Origin: Microbacterium sp. p3-SID336
GTDB lineage: Bacteria; Actinomycetota; Actinomycetes; Actinomycetales; Microbacteriaceae
Length of the DNA stretch: 64,000 bases
Assembly: GCF_025143365.1 (NCBI RefSeq)
Contig: NZ_JALXPE010000004.1
Coordinates: 30,355-94,354, forward strand
Direction of reading: 5' to 3'
The number at the start of each line of letters is the position of its first letter. Position 1 is the stretch's first letter. The notes beneath the pieces are model-generated. The model was given only the letters and a program-made list of their open reading frames with translations. It made no database searches and was not told the DNA's origin. This document shows positions 41,906 through 50,288 of this stretch, piece after piece. A program made the position numbers and the translations under genes.

Positions 41906-42363
41906 GATTGTCCGTTCGTCGAGGGGTGATGGTTGTCGGGATGGAGGATCAGGGTCGGTCGGCCGATCATGAGGTCGTGATCGCCGACGGTCACGCGCTG
42001 GTGGAGCAGGCAGTCGAACCGGGTCGGCAGCGACGGGAACACGGGGTCGCCGAGCGCATTGCGTTCGAACGTCAGGTCGGCGAACTTGTCGCCGCCCTTC
42101 TGCGCGAACACCCGCGCCAGCGGATGGTCGAGGGGTCGAGCCAGCGGCGGGAAGATGTGCAGGGCGTACGACGTGATGGAGCGCCAGCCCACGATGGACG
42201 TCGAGCCGTGGTCGACCGCCCAGCTCAGCAGCGGGGGCTCCATCGACAGGGACGCGAACGAGTTGCAGACCAGGCCGATCGGCGCGCCGTCCGCATCGAC
42301 GGCAGTCACCAGGCAGAGCCCCGCCTGCCAGTACCGCATCGCGGCCTTGAAGTCTTCGCGCAC
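41902..42363 (-). CDS. Flavin reductase (NADH:FMN oxidoreductase, HpaC/RutF family)
   Basis: 153 residues of the flavin reductase-like split-barrel: MRYWQAGLCLVTAVDADG, LVCNSFASLSMEPPLLSWAVD, FAQKGGDKFADLTFE and the metal/NAD-site H-D-L-M-I-G-R C-terminal strand. It delivers FMNH2 to the monooxygenase encoded next. It is first in the minus-strand operon flavin reductase-LLM-AraC. The GTG at 42363 has AGGAAAGGAG upstream. Confidence 0.88.
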   Translation of the reverse strand: MREDFKAAMRYWQAGLCLVTAVDADGAPIGLVCNSFASLSMEPPLLSWAVDHGSTSIVGWRSITSYALHIFPPLARPLDHPLARVFAQKGGDKFADLTFERNALGDPVFPSLPTRFDCLLHQRVTVGDHDLMIGRPTLILHPDNHHPSTNGQS

Positions 42364-42613
42364 GCTTTTGTCTCCTTTCCTCGACGCTGATGATAAGGAT
42401 GAGACAACATTGCACGTTCACGCGCCCGCGCGCCATCCGGAATGCGAAGTCGCATCCGTGGCCGCGGCGCCGCCGCGTCGGTCGTCTTTCCGAGCGCCCC
42501 TGGCTACCCGCTCACCATGGCGGAGTGGAAGATCGCTCCGACGCACGCCGGCGGCAGCGCCCTCGTGCGGGGCGACGTCTCACGCACGTGATGAGCGCGC
42601 TCGACGGAACGGT
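42364..42613. other. Intergenic region upstream of the flavin reductase operon
   Basis: 250 bases without a credible gene. The part next to 42363 is AT-rich and should hold the minus-strand promoter (TTATCA, minus strand, near 42390, as -10). A small dyad ATGCG-AAGT-CGCAT lies at about 42442-42455. The rest, towards the GNAT gene end at 42614, is GC-rich with no feature I can identify. Confidence 0.4.
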
Positions 42614-43144
42614 TCAGCGGGGGCCGAGGAGCTTGACCCTGCGGTGCTCGCGCAGCGTGAGCTGCGGGCGCTGGTCGAGCTTGGTGGCGCCGTCCAGCTC
42701 CCACCCGTGCCGGGCGTAGAAGCCGTCGGCGCGGTCGTTCCCGTCGAGCACCCAGAGGTACGAGCGCGTGTGACCCGCCGCGATCATCCGCTCCTCCGCC
42801 GCGTCCAGCAGGGCATGGCCGGCACCGGTCGACCAGGCGTCGGGGTCGGCGTAGATGCCGTACAGCTCGGCGTCGTCCAGGCCGTCGGGGTCACGGCCGG
42901 AGCCGAACGAGGCCCAGCCGACGACGCGGCCCTCGCGCTCCGCCACCAGCGTGCCGAGGCTCGTGGGCAGCGGATCCGCGAAGATGCGCCGCCAGCCCTC
43001 CGCGCGTTCGGAGATGGACAGCCCGTCCAGCACGTCCTGGTCGATGAGCCCCCGGTAGGCGGCCTGCCAGGAGCGCACGTGCACGGCGGCCACGGCATCG
43101 GCGTCGTCGGCTGTGGCGTCACGGATCACGAGCGGCGTCGTCAT
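42614..43144 (-). CDS. GNAT family N-acetyltransferase
   Basis: 176 residues. The acetyl-CoA site is degenerate, STGAGHALLDAAEERM, with the usual following W-V-L-D-G-N-D-R-A-D-G-F-Y-A-R-H-G-W segment. It is a close relative in plan to the GNAT at 3473, sharing the R-x-x-x-x-W-x-x-x-Y-x-G/H-L-I N-terminal region (SWQAAYRGLIDQD), but diverged. The ATG follows TAGGGT by six bases. Acceptor unknown. Confidence 0.86.
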   Translation of the reverse strand: MTTPLVIRDATADDADAVAAVHVRSWQAAYRGLIDQDVLDGLSISERAEGWRRIFADPLPTSLGTLVAEREGRVVGWASFGSGRDPDGLDDAELYGIYADPDAWSTGAGHALLDAAEERMIAAGHTRSYLWVLDGNDRADGFYARHGWELDGATKLDQRPQLTLREHRRVKLLGPR

Positions 43145-43156
43145 CCTTCCACCCTA
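43145..43156 (-). promoter_or_regulatory. Leaderless -10 box TAGGGT
   Basis: Minus-strand TAGGGT (43156-43151), six bases, then the ATG at 43144. The spacer GGAAGG could also act as a close ribosome site. Confidence 0.5.
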
Positions 43157-43263
43157 GGAGTCCCGACTCGCTGGTCGGCGAGGGTCGATCGGTGCGACGC
43201 GATGTGGCATGCTGGCGGGCACTGGGCGGGAACACGAGAACGACACCCCAGAGGATCCTCCGC

Positions 43264-44412
43264 ATGACACGACCCCTCGCAGGACCGCAGAGTCTGCTGC
43301 GCACGCTGAACGGCCGCGCCATCCTCGAGCAGCTCGCTCGCCGCGGCCCGCAGACCAGGGCGGAGCTCATGGCAGCGACCGGGCTCTCGCGCACCGCCGT
43401 GACCCAGGTGCTGCGGATGCTCGACGGAGCGGGCGCCGTCGCGGCCGCCGGAGTGGACCGCGACACCAGGGGACCCGCGGCCGGGAGGTTCGGTCTGCAT
43501 CCGGGGCTCGGGTACGCGGCGGCGATCCACGTCGACCACCAGGGCGCTCACGTGGTGCTCGTCGATCCCAGCGGGGCCGTGCGCGCCGAGCAGCACGCGC
43601 CCTTCCCCGCCGCGGTCGACCGCGTGTCGCACCTCGCGGAGCTCGTGGCGACGTGTCGGCGTGCGGCCAGGGGCGCGCTGCACCTCGCCGTGGTCGCGGT
43701 GCCGGGGATCGTCACGGCCGACGGCGGCATCCGTGACGACCAGGGACCCGACGGCGGGGCCTTCCGCTCCGCGCTGCAGACCGCGCTCGACTGCCCCGTG
43801 CGGGTGGAGAACGACGTGAATCTCGCGGCCCTCGCCGAGCTCACCGCGGGTGCGGGTGCCGAGCTCGCGAGCTTCGCGCTGCTGCTGCTCGACGACGGCC
43901 TCGGCGCCGGCATCGTGATCGACGGCACCCTGCACCGCGGATTCTCGGGCGTCGCGGGCGAGATCATGTATCTCCCGCAGACGCCGCTGCCCATCGGCGC
44001 GCCCGTGGTCGGCGAGGACGTGGTGCATGACCTCGCGCTCGGCCTCGGTCTCGACGTCGAGGCGCCCCTGCTCGCGCACCTGGAGGCCGCGCGATCGGGG
44101 GACGCCGCGGCGCAGGAGCTCGTCGGGGAGATCGGCCGGCGCCTCGTGGTGGCGGCGGGCAGCGTGGCGCTCGTGCTCGATCCCGAGGCGTTCATCCTCG
44201 GCGGGGAGGCCGCCCATCCCGCGCTGGTGGAGGCGGTCGAGCGTGTCGCCGACGAGTACGCCGCCCAGCTGCCGCTGCGGTTCGTGGTATCGGGGTTCGG
44301 CCCGGAGGCGCCCCTCGTCGGCGCCGTGGGGGAAGCGGCGACCGCCCTGCGCGCGACCCTGTTCACACGCATCCTCACCCCGTCGGCCGCGTCCGCCAGG
44401 ACCGGTCGCTGA
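43264..44412 (+). CDS. ROK family transcriptional regulator lacking the zinc motif
   Basis: 382 residues: an N-terminal winged helix (LLRTLNGRAILEQLARRGPQTRAELMAATGLSRTAVTQVL, read in parts) and an ROK sugar-binding domain with VVAVPGIVTADGGI, VRVENDVNLAALAEL and LLLDDGLGAGIVIDG. The ROK zinc signature C-x-C-G-x-x-G-C expected near residue 245 is absent (GEIMYLPQTPLP instead). It heads an operon with a YdjC deacetylase and a GPH symporter, so it likely represses sugar uptake genes. Confidence 0.87.
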   Translation: MTRPLAGPQSLLRTLNGRAILEQLARRGPQTRAELMAATGLSRTAVTQVLRMLDGAGAVAAAGVDRDTRGPAAGRFGLHPGLGYAAAIHVDHQGAHVVLVDPSGAVRAEQHAPFPAAVDRVSHLAELVATCRRAARGALHLAVVAVPGIVTADGGIRDDQGPDGGAFRSALQTALDCPVRVENDVNLAALAELTAGAGAELASFALLLLDDGLGAGIVIDGTLHRGFSGVAGEIMYLPQTPLPIGAPVVGEDVVHDLALGLGLDVEAPLLAHLEAARSGDAAAQELVGEIGRRLVVAAGSVALVLDPEAFILGGEAAHPALVEAVERVADEYAAQLPLRFVVSGFGPEAPLVGAVGEAATALRATLFTRILTPSAASARTGR

Positions 44413-44433
44413 CCGCACCGGACAGGATCAGTC

Positions 44434-45363
44434 ATGACCGCACCCTCCGCTCTCGCCGATCGCCTCGGCCTCCCGTCCGGTGCACGGGCGATCATCCTGA
44501 ACGCCGACGACTTCGGCATGTGCCACGCGGCGAACACCGCGATCACCGGTCTCCTGGAACGAGGATCCATCGACGCGGCCACCGTGATGGTGCCCTGTGC
44601 CTGGTCGCCGGAGGCGCTCGCCTTCGCGGCTGCGCGGCGTGACCTCGACGTGGGTGTGCACCTCGTGCTCACGAGCGAGTGGCGGCGCTACCGGTGGCGG
44701 CCCCTCACCGGCACCGCCACCACCCTGGTCGACGACGCCGGGTTCTTCCCCGCCGAGGTCGCGGCGGTCGAGCAGCACGCCTCGGAGGAGGACGTGGCGG
44801 CGGAGATCGCCGCGCAGCTCCAGGCGGCCCTCGACGCGGGGGTGGACGTGACGCACCTCGACAACCACATGGGCTCCGTGTACGGACTCCTCACCGGCCG
44901 CGACTTCCTGCGGCCGGTCTTCGAGCTCGCCGCCAGGTACGCCCTGCCCTTCCGGCTGCCGCGCCACCTGGAGGGCGCGGAGGCGGACCCGGTGCTGCAG
45001 GCGAAGCTGGCGGAGGCCGCGGCCGTGGCCGACGCGTTCGGCGTCGAGATCATCGACCGGCTGTGGACGCATCCGTTCGAGCTGCGCGGCGAAGGAACGG
45101 CCGACGAGGAGACGTACGAGCAGGTGCGCGACGGCTTCCTCGCGGTGCTGCGCGCCGTGCCCACAGGGGTCACCGAGATCTATCTGCACCCGATGACGGA
45201 CGGCGAGGAGCTGCGGTCGGCGGTCGACTTCGGCGCCGCGAAGCGCGGATACGAGCTGCGCCTGCTCGACGACCCCGTGGTGCGGCAGGCGATCGCGGAC
45301 GAGGGACTCCTGCGCGTGGGCTGGCGCGACCTCCGCGAGCTGCAGCGCGGAGCGACGCGGTGA
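44434..45363 (+). CDS. ChbG/YdjC-like carbohydrate deacetylase
   Basis: 309 residues. Opening NADDFGMCHAAN gives the metal-binding Asp-Asp pair, GVHLVLTSEW and THLDNHMGSVYG supply the His/Asp ligands, and a late YLHPMTDG segment completes the site. Family enzymes remove an acetyl group from chito-oligosaccharides or other N-acetyl sugars. Coupled by GTGA to a GPH symporter and preceded by a ROK regulator, it may process an imported acetylated sugar. Confidence 0.87.
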   Translation: MTAPSALADRLGLPSGARAIILNADDFGMCHAANTAITGLLERGSIDAATVMVPCAWSPEALAFAAARRDLDVGVHLVLTSEWRRYRWRPLTGTATTLVDDAGFFPAEVAAVEQHASEEDVAAEIAAQLQAALDAGVDVTHLDNHMGSVYGLLTGRDFLRPVFELAARYALPFRLPRHLEGAEADPVLQAKLAEAAAVADAFGVEIIDRLWTHPFELRGEGTADEETYEQVRDGFLAVLRAVPTGVTEIYLHPMTDGEELRSAVDFGAAKRGYELRLLDDPVVRQAIADEGLLRVGWRDLRELQRGATR

Positions 45364-46685
45364 CCGCGCTCAGCCAGCGACTGCGTGACCGCCGCCTCGA
45401 CGCGGCCCCGACCCGCGCCCAGTCGATCGCGTTCGGAGCCTCCGGGTTCCCGACGCAGCTGATGGCGCAGACCTTCTCTGCTTTCGTCGTCTACTTCTAC
45501 GTGTCGGAGCTGGCGGTGCCGGCCGCCTGGGTCGCGGTCGCCATGATCGCGCACGGCATCCTCAACGCCGCACTGAACCCGGTGGTCGGGGCGCTGTCGG
45601 ATCGGCTGCGCACGCCCTGGGGCCGTCGCATCCCCTGGATCGGGCTCGGCATCGTGCCGCTGGTGGTCGCGTTCGCCCTCGTCTGGATGCCGCCGTCGCT
45701 GCCGCCGGGCGGCCTGATCGCCTGGTTCCTCGTGGTGGTCGCCGTATACGACATCGCCTTCGTGGTGGTCGTGCTCAACATCTCCGCGCTGTTCCCCGAG
45801 ATCTTCCGCACGACCGAGGAGCGCGCCAGGGGCAATGTGCCGCGGCAGATCTTCGCCATCCTCGGCATGGTCCTCGGGACGGCCGGGGCGCCGGCGCTGT
45901 ACGACGCGATCGGCTGGCCCGGCATGGCACTCGTGCTGTCCGCCGTGTGCCTGGTGCTGCTGACGTGGTCGTTCTTCGGCGGCATGATCGAGCGCCGGGT
46001 GCCGGAGGCGGCGTCCGAGGCGATGCGGTGGCGCGATCAGCTCGCGTACACGTTCCGGAACAGGGCGTTCGTGCCCTATGTGCTCGGCTCGCTGTGCGTG
46101 CAGACGTCGATCGCCGTGATCCTCGCCTCCGTGCCGTTCTACGTGCGGTACTCGCTCGGGGCGGCGGAGGGGGAGGGCAGCCTGCTGCTCGGGGCGATCT
46201 TCCTCACCGCCATCCCGTCGATCGTGCTGTGGAGCGCGGTGGTGCGCCGCACCTCGCCGCGGACGGCGCTGCTGTGGAGCGTCGCCGTGTTCGGGATCGC
46301 GGTGCTCGGCTACCTTCTTCCGACCTCGGTGCTGGGGGCCGCTCTCGTCGGGGTCGCCGTCGGCGTCGGCGTGGGCGGGCTGCTGCAGCTGCTCGAGGTG
46401 GTGCTCGCGCAGATCATCGACGAGGACGCGGTGCGCACGGGCCACCGGCGCGAGGGGGCGTACTTCGGCGTCAACGGCTTCGTGGTACGCGGCTCGGTGG
46501 TGCTGCAGGCCGTCGTGGCGGCGGCCGTGCTCACCGCGACCGGGTTCGATGCCACGCTCGGCGACGCGCAGCCGGAGGCGGTGGACGGCGGCATCCGCCT
46601 GATGCTGGCCGTGATCCCGCTCGGCTTCACGGCGCTCGCGTGGCTGTGCTTCTGGCTCTACCCCATCCGCGCGCGCGACCTCTGA
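45360..46685 (+). CDS. MFS / GPH-type sodium:sugar symporter
   Basis: 441 residues with twelve hydrophobic segments. NPVVGALSDRLRTPWGRRIPWIGLGIVP is the cytoplasmic loop characteristic of the glycoside-pentoside-hexuronide (MelB) branch (shown here to its core, SDRLRTPWGRRIPWI). The inner loop E-E-R-A-R-G-N-V-P-R-Q also fits. It starts inside the stop of the deacetylase gene. Sugar unknown; cation coupling cannot be told from the sequence alone. Confidence 0.84.
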   Translation: MTALSQRLRDRRLDAAPTRAQSIAFGASGFPTQLMAQTFSAFVVYFYVSELAVPAAWVAVAMIAHGILNAALNPVVGALSDRLRTPWGRRIPWIGLGIVPLVVAFALVWMPPSLPPGGLIAWFLVVVAVYDIAFVVVVLNISALFPEIFRTTEERARGNVPRQIFAILGMVLGTAGAPALYDAIGWPGMALVLSAVCLVLLTWSFFGGMIERRVPEAASEAMRWRDQLAYTFRNRAFVPYVLGSLCVQTSIAVILASVPFYVRYSLGAAEGEGSLLLGAIFLTAIPSIVLWSAVVRRTSPRTALLWSVAVFGIAVLGYLLPTSVLGAALVGVAVGVGVGGLLQLLEVVLAQIIDEDAVRTGHRREGAYFGVNGFVVRGSVVLQAVVAAAVLTATGFDATLGDAQPEAVDGGIRLMLAVIPLGFTALAWLCFWLYPIRARDL

Positions 46686-46722
46686 GTCGCGAGGCAAGTC
46701 GCGTGGCACCGGCTTCCGCGGA

Positions 46723-47703
46723 TCAGGCGGTGGCGGCGCGCCGAGCCTCCCAGCCCGTGCGGACCATCTCGTCGACCGTGTAGCGCATGGTCCAGTCGAG
46801 GTCGCGCGCGGCGAGCTCGCCCGTGGCCACGATGCGGTCGGGGTCTCCGGGGCGACGGGCGCTGACCTCCGGGGTGAAGTCGATGCCGGTGACCCTGGCG
46901 ACCGCATCCATGATCTGCTTCACGCTGAGGCCGTCGCCGGAGCCGAGGTTGTAGGCCGGTTCGATGGGCTCGCCCGCGGCGAGGCGCTGGGCCGCGGCGA
47001 CGTGGGCGGCGGCGATGTCCCCGACATGCACGTAGTCGCGGACGTTGGTGCCGTCTTCGGTGTCGTAGTCGTCGCCGAAGATCTTCGGGGTACGGCCCTC
47101 CAGCAGCGCCTCGAACACGATCGGGAAGAGGTTGTGCGGGCTGACGTCGTACACCGCGGGGTCGGCCGAGCCCACGACGTTGAAGTACCGCAGCGAGGTG
47201 TGCCGCAGCGGCCGCTCCGTGTCGGCGGTCGCGATGGCCTGGTCTCGCAGCAGCCACTCGCCGATCAGCTTGGACTCTCCGTACGGGCTGGCGGGCCTCT
47301 TGGCGGTGTCCTCGACCACGAGCGGGACGTCCGGAGTGCCGAACACGGCGGCGGAGGAGGAGAACACGATGTTCGAGACGCCGGCCGCCTCCATGGCCTC
47401 CAGGATGACGCGGGTGCCCTCGACGTTCTGCGCGTAGGTGTGCAGCGGGCGCTGCACCGACACCCCGGCGTACTTGTACCCCGCGACGTGGATGACGCCC
47501 TCGGCGCGGTGGTCGCGGAGCGCCTTCTCCACGAGCTCCCTGTCGAGGATGCTGCCCTGCACGAACGGCACACCCTCGGGCACGAACGACGCGACACCGC
47601 TGGAGAGGTCGTCGAGCACGACCGGGGTGAGGCCCGCCGAGGCGAGCGCGCGCACCACGTGGGCACCGATGTAGCCGGCACCGCCGGTGACGATCCAGGA
47701 CAT
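46723..47703 (-). CDS. galE: UDP-glucose 4-epimerase
   Basis: 326 residues of the extended SDR fold interconverting UDP-galactose and UDP-glucose. TGGAGYIGAHV at the N-terminus binds NAD, catalytic residues lie in SSSAAVFG and SPYGESKL (YxxxK), and RYFNVVGS, GTNVRDYVHVGD and YNLGSGDGLSVKQI are hallmark GalE segments. ATG at 47703 with AGGGAGGAACGC upstream. Last gene of galT-galK-galE, 46 bp after galK. Confidence 0.94.
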   Translation of the reverse strand: MSWIVTGGAGYIGAHVVRALASAGLTPVVLDDLSSGVASFVPEGVPFVQGSILDRELVEKALRDHRAEGVIHVAGYKYAGVSVQRPLHTYAQNVEGTRVILEAMEAAGVSNIVFSSSAAVFGTPDVPLVVEDTAKRPASPYGESKLIGEWLLRDQAIATADTERPLRHTSLRYFNVVGSADPAVYDVSPHNLFPIVFEALLEGRTPKIFGDDYDTEDGTNVRDYVHVGDIAAAHVAAAQRLAAGEPIEPAYNLGSGDGLSVKQIMDAVARVTGIDFTPEVSARRPGDPDRIVATGELAARDLDWTMRYTVDEMVRTGWEARRAATA

Positions 47704-47749
47704 GCGTTCCTCCCTTGCCGCGGCCGTGACGGCGCGCGCACCCATTGTG

Positions 47750-48934
47750 TCAGGCGTCCCTGTGCGGACCGGCGGAGGGCACGACGGGGAACACGTGCGG
47801 TGCGGCGAACCCGGAATCCGCGAACCGCGCGCGGACGGCCGCGGACACGGCGTCGACCATGGCCTCCTCGACCAGGGCGATGGCGGCACCGCCGAACCCG
47901 CCCCCCGTCATGCGCGCGCCGAGGGCTCCGGCGGCCAGGGCCGCGTCGACGGCGGCATCGAGTTCCGGCGTGGAGATCTCGAAGTCGTCACGCATCGAGG
48001 CGTGGGAGGCGACGAGCAGCGCCCCGATGCCCCTGGCGCCGTCGGTCCGCAGCGCCGCGACGGTGTCCTGCACCCGCTGGTTCTCGGTGACGACGTGCCG
48101 CACGCGGCGGAACGTGAGCTCGTCCATCAGTCCCTGCGCCCTCGGGAGGTCGGCCACGGACACGTCGCGCAGCGCGGAGACCCCCAGGGTCGCGGCGCCG
48201 CGCTCGCACGAGGCCCGGCGCTCGCGGTAGCCGCCGGTGGCATGCGCGTGGGTGACGCCGGTGTCCATCACGAGGATCGACAGCCCGGCGTCGGCCATGC
48301 CCAACGGCACCACCTCGGCGTCGAGTGAGCGGCAGTCGAGGAAGAGGGCGGCATCCGCCTCGCCCAGCATCGACGCCATCTGGTCCATGATCCCGGTCGG
48401 TGCGCCGACGGCCTCGTTCTCGGCCGTGCGTCCGACGCGGGCGAGCGCGACGCTGTCGAGTCCGGCGCCCCACAGCTCGTTCAACGCGGTCGCCGTCGCG
48501 CCCTCGATCGCGGCCGAGGAGGACAGCCCGGCACCCACCGGAACCTCCGACGCGATCGCGATGTCCAGTCCCACCGACACGGCAGCAGTCGATGCCCGTC
48601 TGAGCGCCCAGGCCACGCCGAGCGGGTATGCCGCCCACTCGGGTACCGCGGGGGTCGCGCCCTCTGCGGTCGGGAACAGGTCGTCGAGCTCGTCCAGCCC
48701 CACCTCCACCGGCTCCGCGGCGAAGGTCGAGGCGACGCGGAGGCGGCGGTCGGCGCGACGGCCGACCGCGGCGACCGTGCGCTGCGGGATCGCGAAGGGC
48801 AGCACGAAGCCGTCGTTGTAGTCGGTGTGCTCGCCGATCAGGTTCGCGCGGCCCGGGGCCGACCACACCCCGTCCGGCGTGCGCCCGGTGAGCGCGCGGA
48901 ACAGGTCGACGGCGGCGTCGGTGACGGCGGTCAT
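47750..48934 (-). CDS. galK: Galactokinase
   Basis: 394 residues of the GHMP kinase family, phosphorylating galactose at C1. The signature APGRANLIGEHTDYNDGFVLPFAIPQRT (core GRANLIGEHTDYNDGFVLP), the ATP loop VPVGAGLSSSAAIEGA and the C-terminal GARMTGGGFGGAAIALV are all intact. Its start overlaps the galT stop (ATGA). Middle gene of the galTKE operon. Confidence 0.96.
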   Translation of the reverse strand: MTAVTDAAVDLFRALTGRTPDGVWSAPGRANLIGEHTDYNDGFVLPFAIPQRTVAAVGRRADRRLRVASTFAAEPVEVGLDELDDLFPTAEGATPAVPEWAAYPLGVAWALRRASTAAVSVGLDIAIASEVPVGAGLSSSAAIEGATATALNELWGAGLDSVALARVGRTAENEAVGAPTGIMDQMASMLGEADAALFLDCRSLDAEVVPLGMADAGLSILVMDTGVTHAHATGGYRERRASCERGAATLGVSALRDVSVADLPRAQGLMDELTFRRVRHVVTENQRVQDTVAALRTDGARGIGALLVASHASMRDDFEISTPELDAAVDAALAAGALGARMTGGGFGGAAIALVEEAMVDAVSAAVRARFADSGFAAPHVFPVVPSAGPHRDA

Positions 48935-50217
48935 ACAGCGGATCCCTCGGACGCGGTGGTGAAGGCGATGGCGGCGCGGAGGCGCTCGGCCCCCTGTTCC
49001 GGCGTCACCTCGGCGGCCCAGGCCCACATCGCGGACTCCGAGCCGGCGAGGAACTTCAGCCGATCGGCCGCGCGACGCGGACTCGTCAGCTGCAGGTGCA
49101 GCCGCACGCTCTCACGGCCGACGTGGACAGGGGCCTGGTGCCAGGCGGCGATGTACGGCGTCGGACGGGCGGCGGTGGTGGCGTCCGCGGCGGGGGCGGC
49201 GCCTGGGGTGTGCGCCGGGTCGGTGCCCTGGGTGCGTGCGGCGGCGTCGGTGCGCGCGGGGTCGTAGAGCGCGTCCACGCCGCGCAGCAGCCGCAGGTAG
49301 AGGGGGGCGAGCTCGTCGCGCTCGGCGGCGGAGGTCGCGGCGAGGTCGGGCACCTGGCGGTGCGGCATCAGGTGCACCTCGAGCGGCCAGCGCGCGGCGA
49401 ACGGCACGTACGCGGTCCAGTGCTCGCCGCGCAGCACCACCCGCTCCGACCCCTGCTCCGACTCGAGGATGCGCGCGAACAGGTCCGGTGCGGTGCGGTC
49501 GACCTGCTCGAGCGTCCTGGCCGTGCGGGGCGTGACGTAGGGGTAGGCGTAGATCTGCCCGTGCGGGTGCGGCAGGGTGACCCCGATCTCCTCGCCGCGG
49601 TTCTCGAAGGGGAAGACCTGCTGGATCCCCGGCAGCGCGGACAGCGCGGCCGTGCGGTCGGCCCACGCCTCGATGACGGTGCGGGCACGCGTGACGGTCT
49701 GCGTGCCGAACGAGCCGGAGTGGTCGGGGCTGAAGCACACGACCTCGCATCGACCGATCGCCGCGCGGGTACGGCCGAGGCCCGGTGCCGCGAGGTCGTC
49801 GAGGCCGCGCGGGGCGTTGCGGGCGGCGGGTGCGGCGCCCACGGCCTCGGCGAGGGCGGGGCCGAACGCGGGGGAGCGGTTCTCGAACACGGCGACGTCG
49901 TAGCGCGAGGGGACTTCGGACGGGTTGCCCGGCGTCTGCGGGGCGAGCGGGTCCGCGTCGGCGCTCGGCATCATGACGCGGTTCTGCCGGTTGGCCGCCA
50001 CCGTGATCCAGTCGCCCGTGAGCACGTCGAGCCGCATGGTCGCGGTGTCGGGGCGGGTCGGGAGCGTCCGCGCGTCGATGGCACGCTCCGGACCCAGGGT
50101 CGTGTCCGGGTCGTCGTAGTAGAAGAGGTCGCGGCCGTCGGCGAGGGCGGTCGCGCGGCGGACGACGCCCGCTCCGAGCACCTCCGCTCGCATCTCCTCC
50201 GAATCGTGCGTGTTCAC
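48931..50217 (-). CDS. galT: Galactose-1-phosphate uridylyltransferase
   Basis: 428 residues. It transfers UMP from UDP-glucose to galactose-1-phosphate through a uridylyl-histidine; LPHPHGQIYAYP contains H-P-H with nucleophile His219. ENRSPAFGP, CEVVCFSPDHSGSFG and EVHLMPHRQVPD are family segments. An alanine-rich low-complexity insert (about residues 325-350, TDAAARTQGTDPAHTPG) enlarges it beyond the usual size. The GTG at 50217 is preferred because TACCAT is six bases before it, even though longer in-frame starts exist. Confidence 0.93.
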   Translation of the reverse strand: MNTHDSEEMRAEVLGAGVVRRATALADGRDLFYYDDPDTTLGPERAIDARTLPTRPDTATMRLDVLTGDWITVAANRQNRVMMPSADADPLAPQTPGNPSEVPSRYDVAVFENRSPAFGPALAEAVGAAPAARNAPRGLDDLAAPGLGRTRAAIGRCEVVCFSPDHSGSFGTQTVTRARTVIEAWADRTAALSALPGIQQVFPFENRGEEIGVTLPHPHGQIYAYPYVTPRTARTLEQVDRTAPDLFARILESEQGSERVVLRGEHWTAYVPFAARWPLEVHLMPHRQVPDLAATSAAERDELAPLYLRLLRGVDALYDPARTDAAARTQGTDPAHTPGAAPAADATTAARPTPYIAAWHQAPVHVGRESVRLHLQLTSPRRAADRLKFLAGSESAMWAWAAEVTPEQGAERLRAAIAFTTASEGSAV

Positions 50218-50224
50218 GTCAACA
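50211..50224. promoter_or_regulatory. LacI-type operator O1 at the galT start
   Basis: TGTTCACGTCAACA fits the dyad TGTT-n-ACGT-n-AACA and covers the galT start codon. The -10 box TACCAT (minus strand, 50229-50224) abuts it. Binding would block galT transcription at its first bases. Confidence 0.65.
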
Positions 50225-50229
50225 TGGTA
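50224..50229 (-). promoter_or_regulatory. Leaderless -10 box TACCAT of galT
   Basis: Minus-strand TACCAT, six bases, then GTG at 50217. Confidence 0.55.
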
Positions 50230-50241
50230 GGCCCGCTGCCG

Positions 50242-50255
50242 TGATAACGTCAACA
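50242..50255. promoter_or_regulatory. LacI-type operator O2 in the lacI-like promoter
   Basis: TGATAACGTCAACA is a second, weaker match to the same dyad, 31 bp from O1 (three helical turns). GATAAC inside it can serve as a -10 for the forward regulator gene, indicating autorepression. Confidence 0.55.
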
Positions 50256-50288
50256 TGGCGGAGTTGTGAACCGGCAGGAGGGTCGCCG

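Noticed and set aside
28201..42363. Recently acquired genomic island
   Set aside because: G+C and codon use look like the rest, and there are no integrase, transposase, tRNA or flanking repeats. Accessory content alone does not prove recent transfer.
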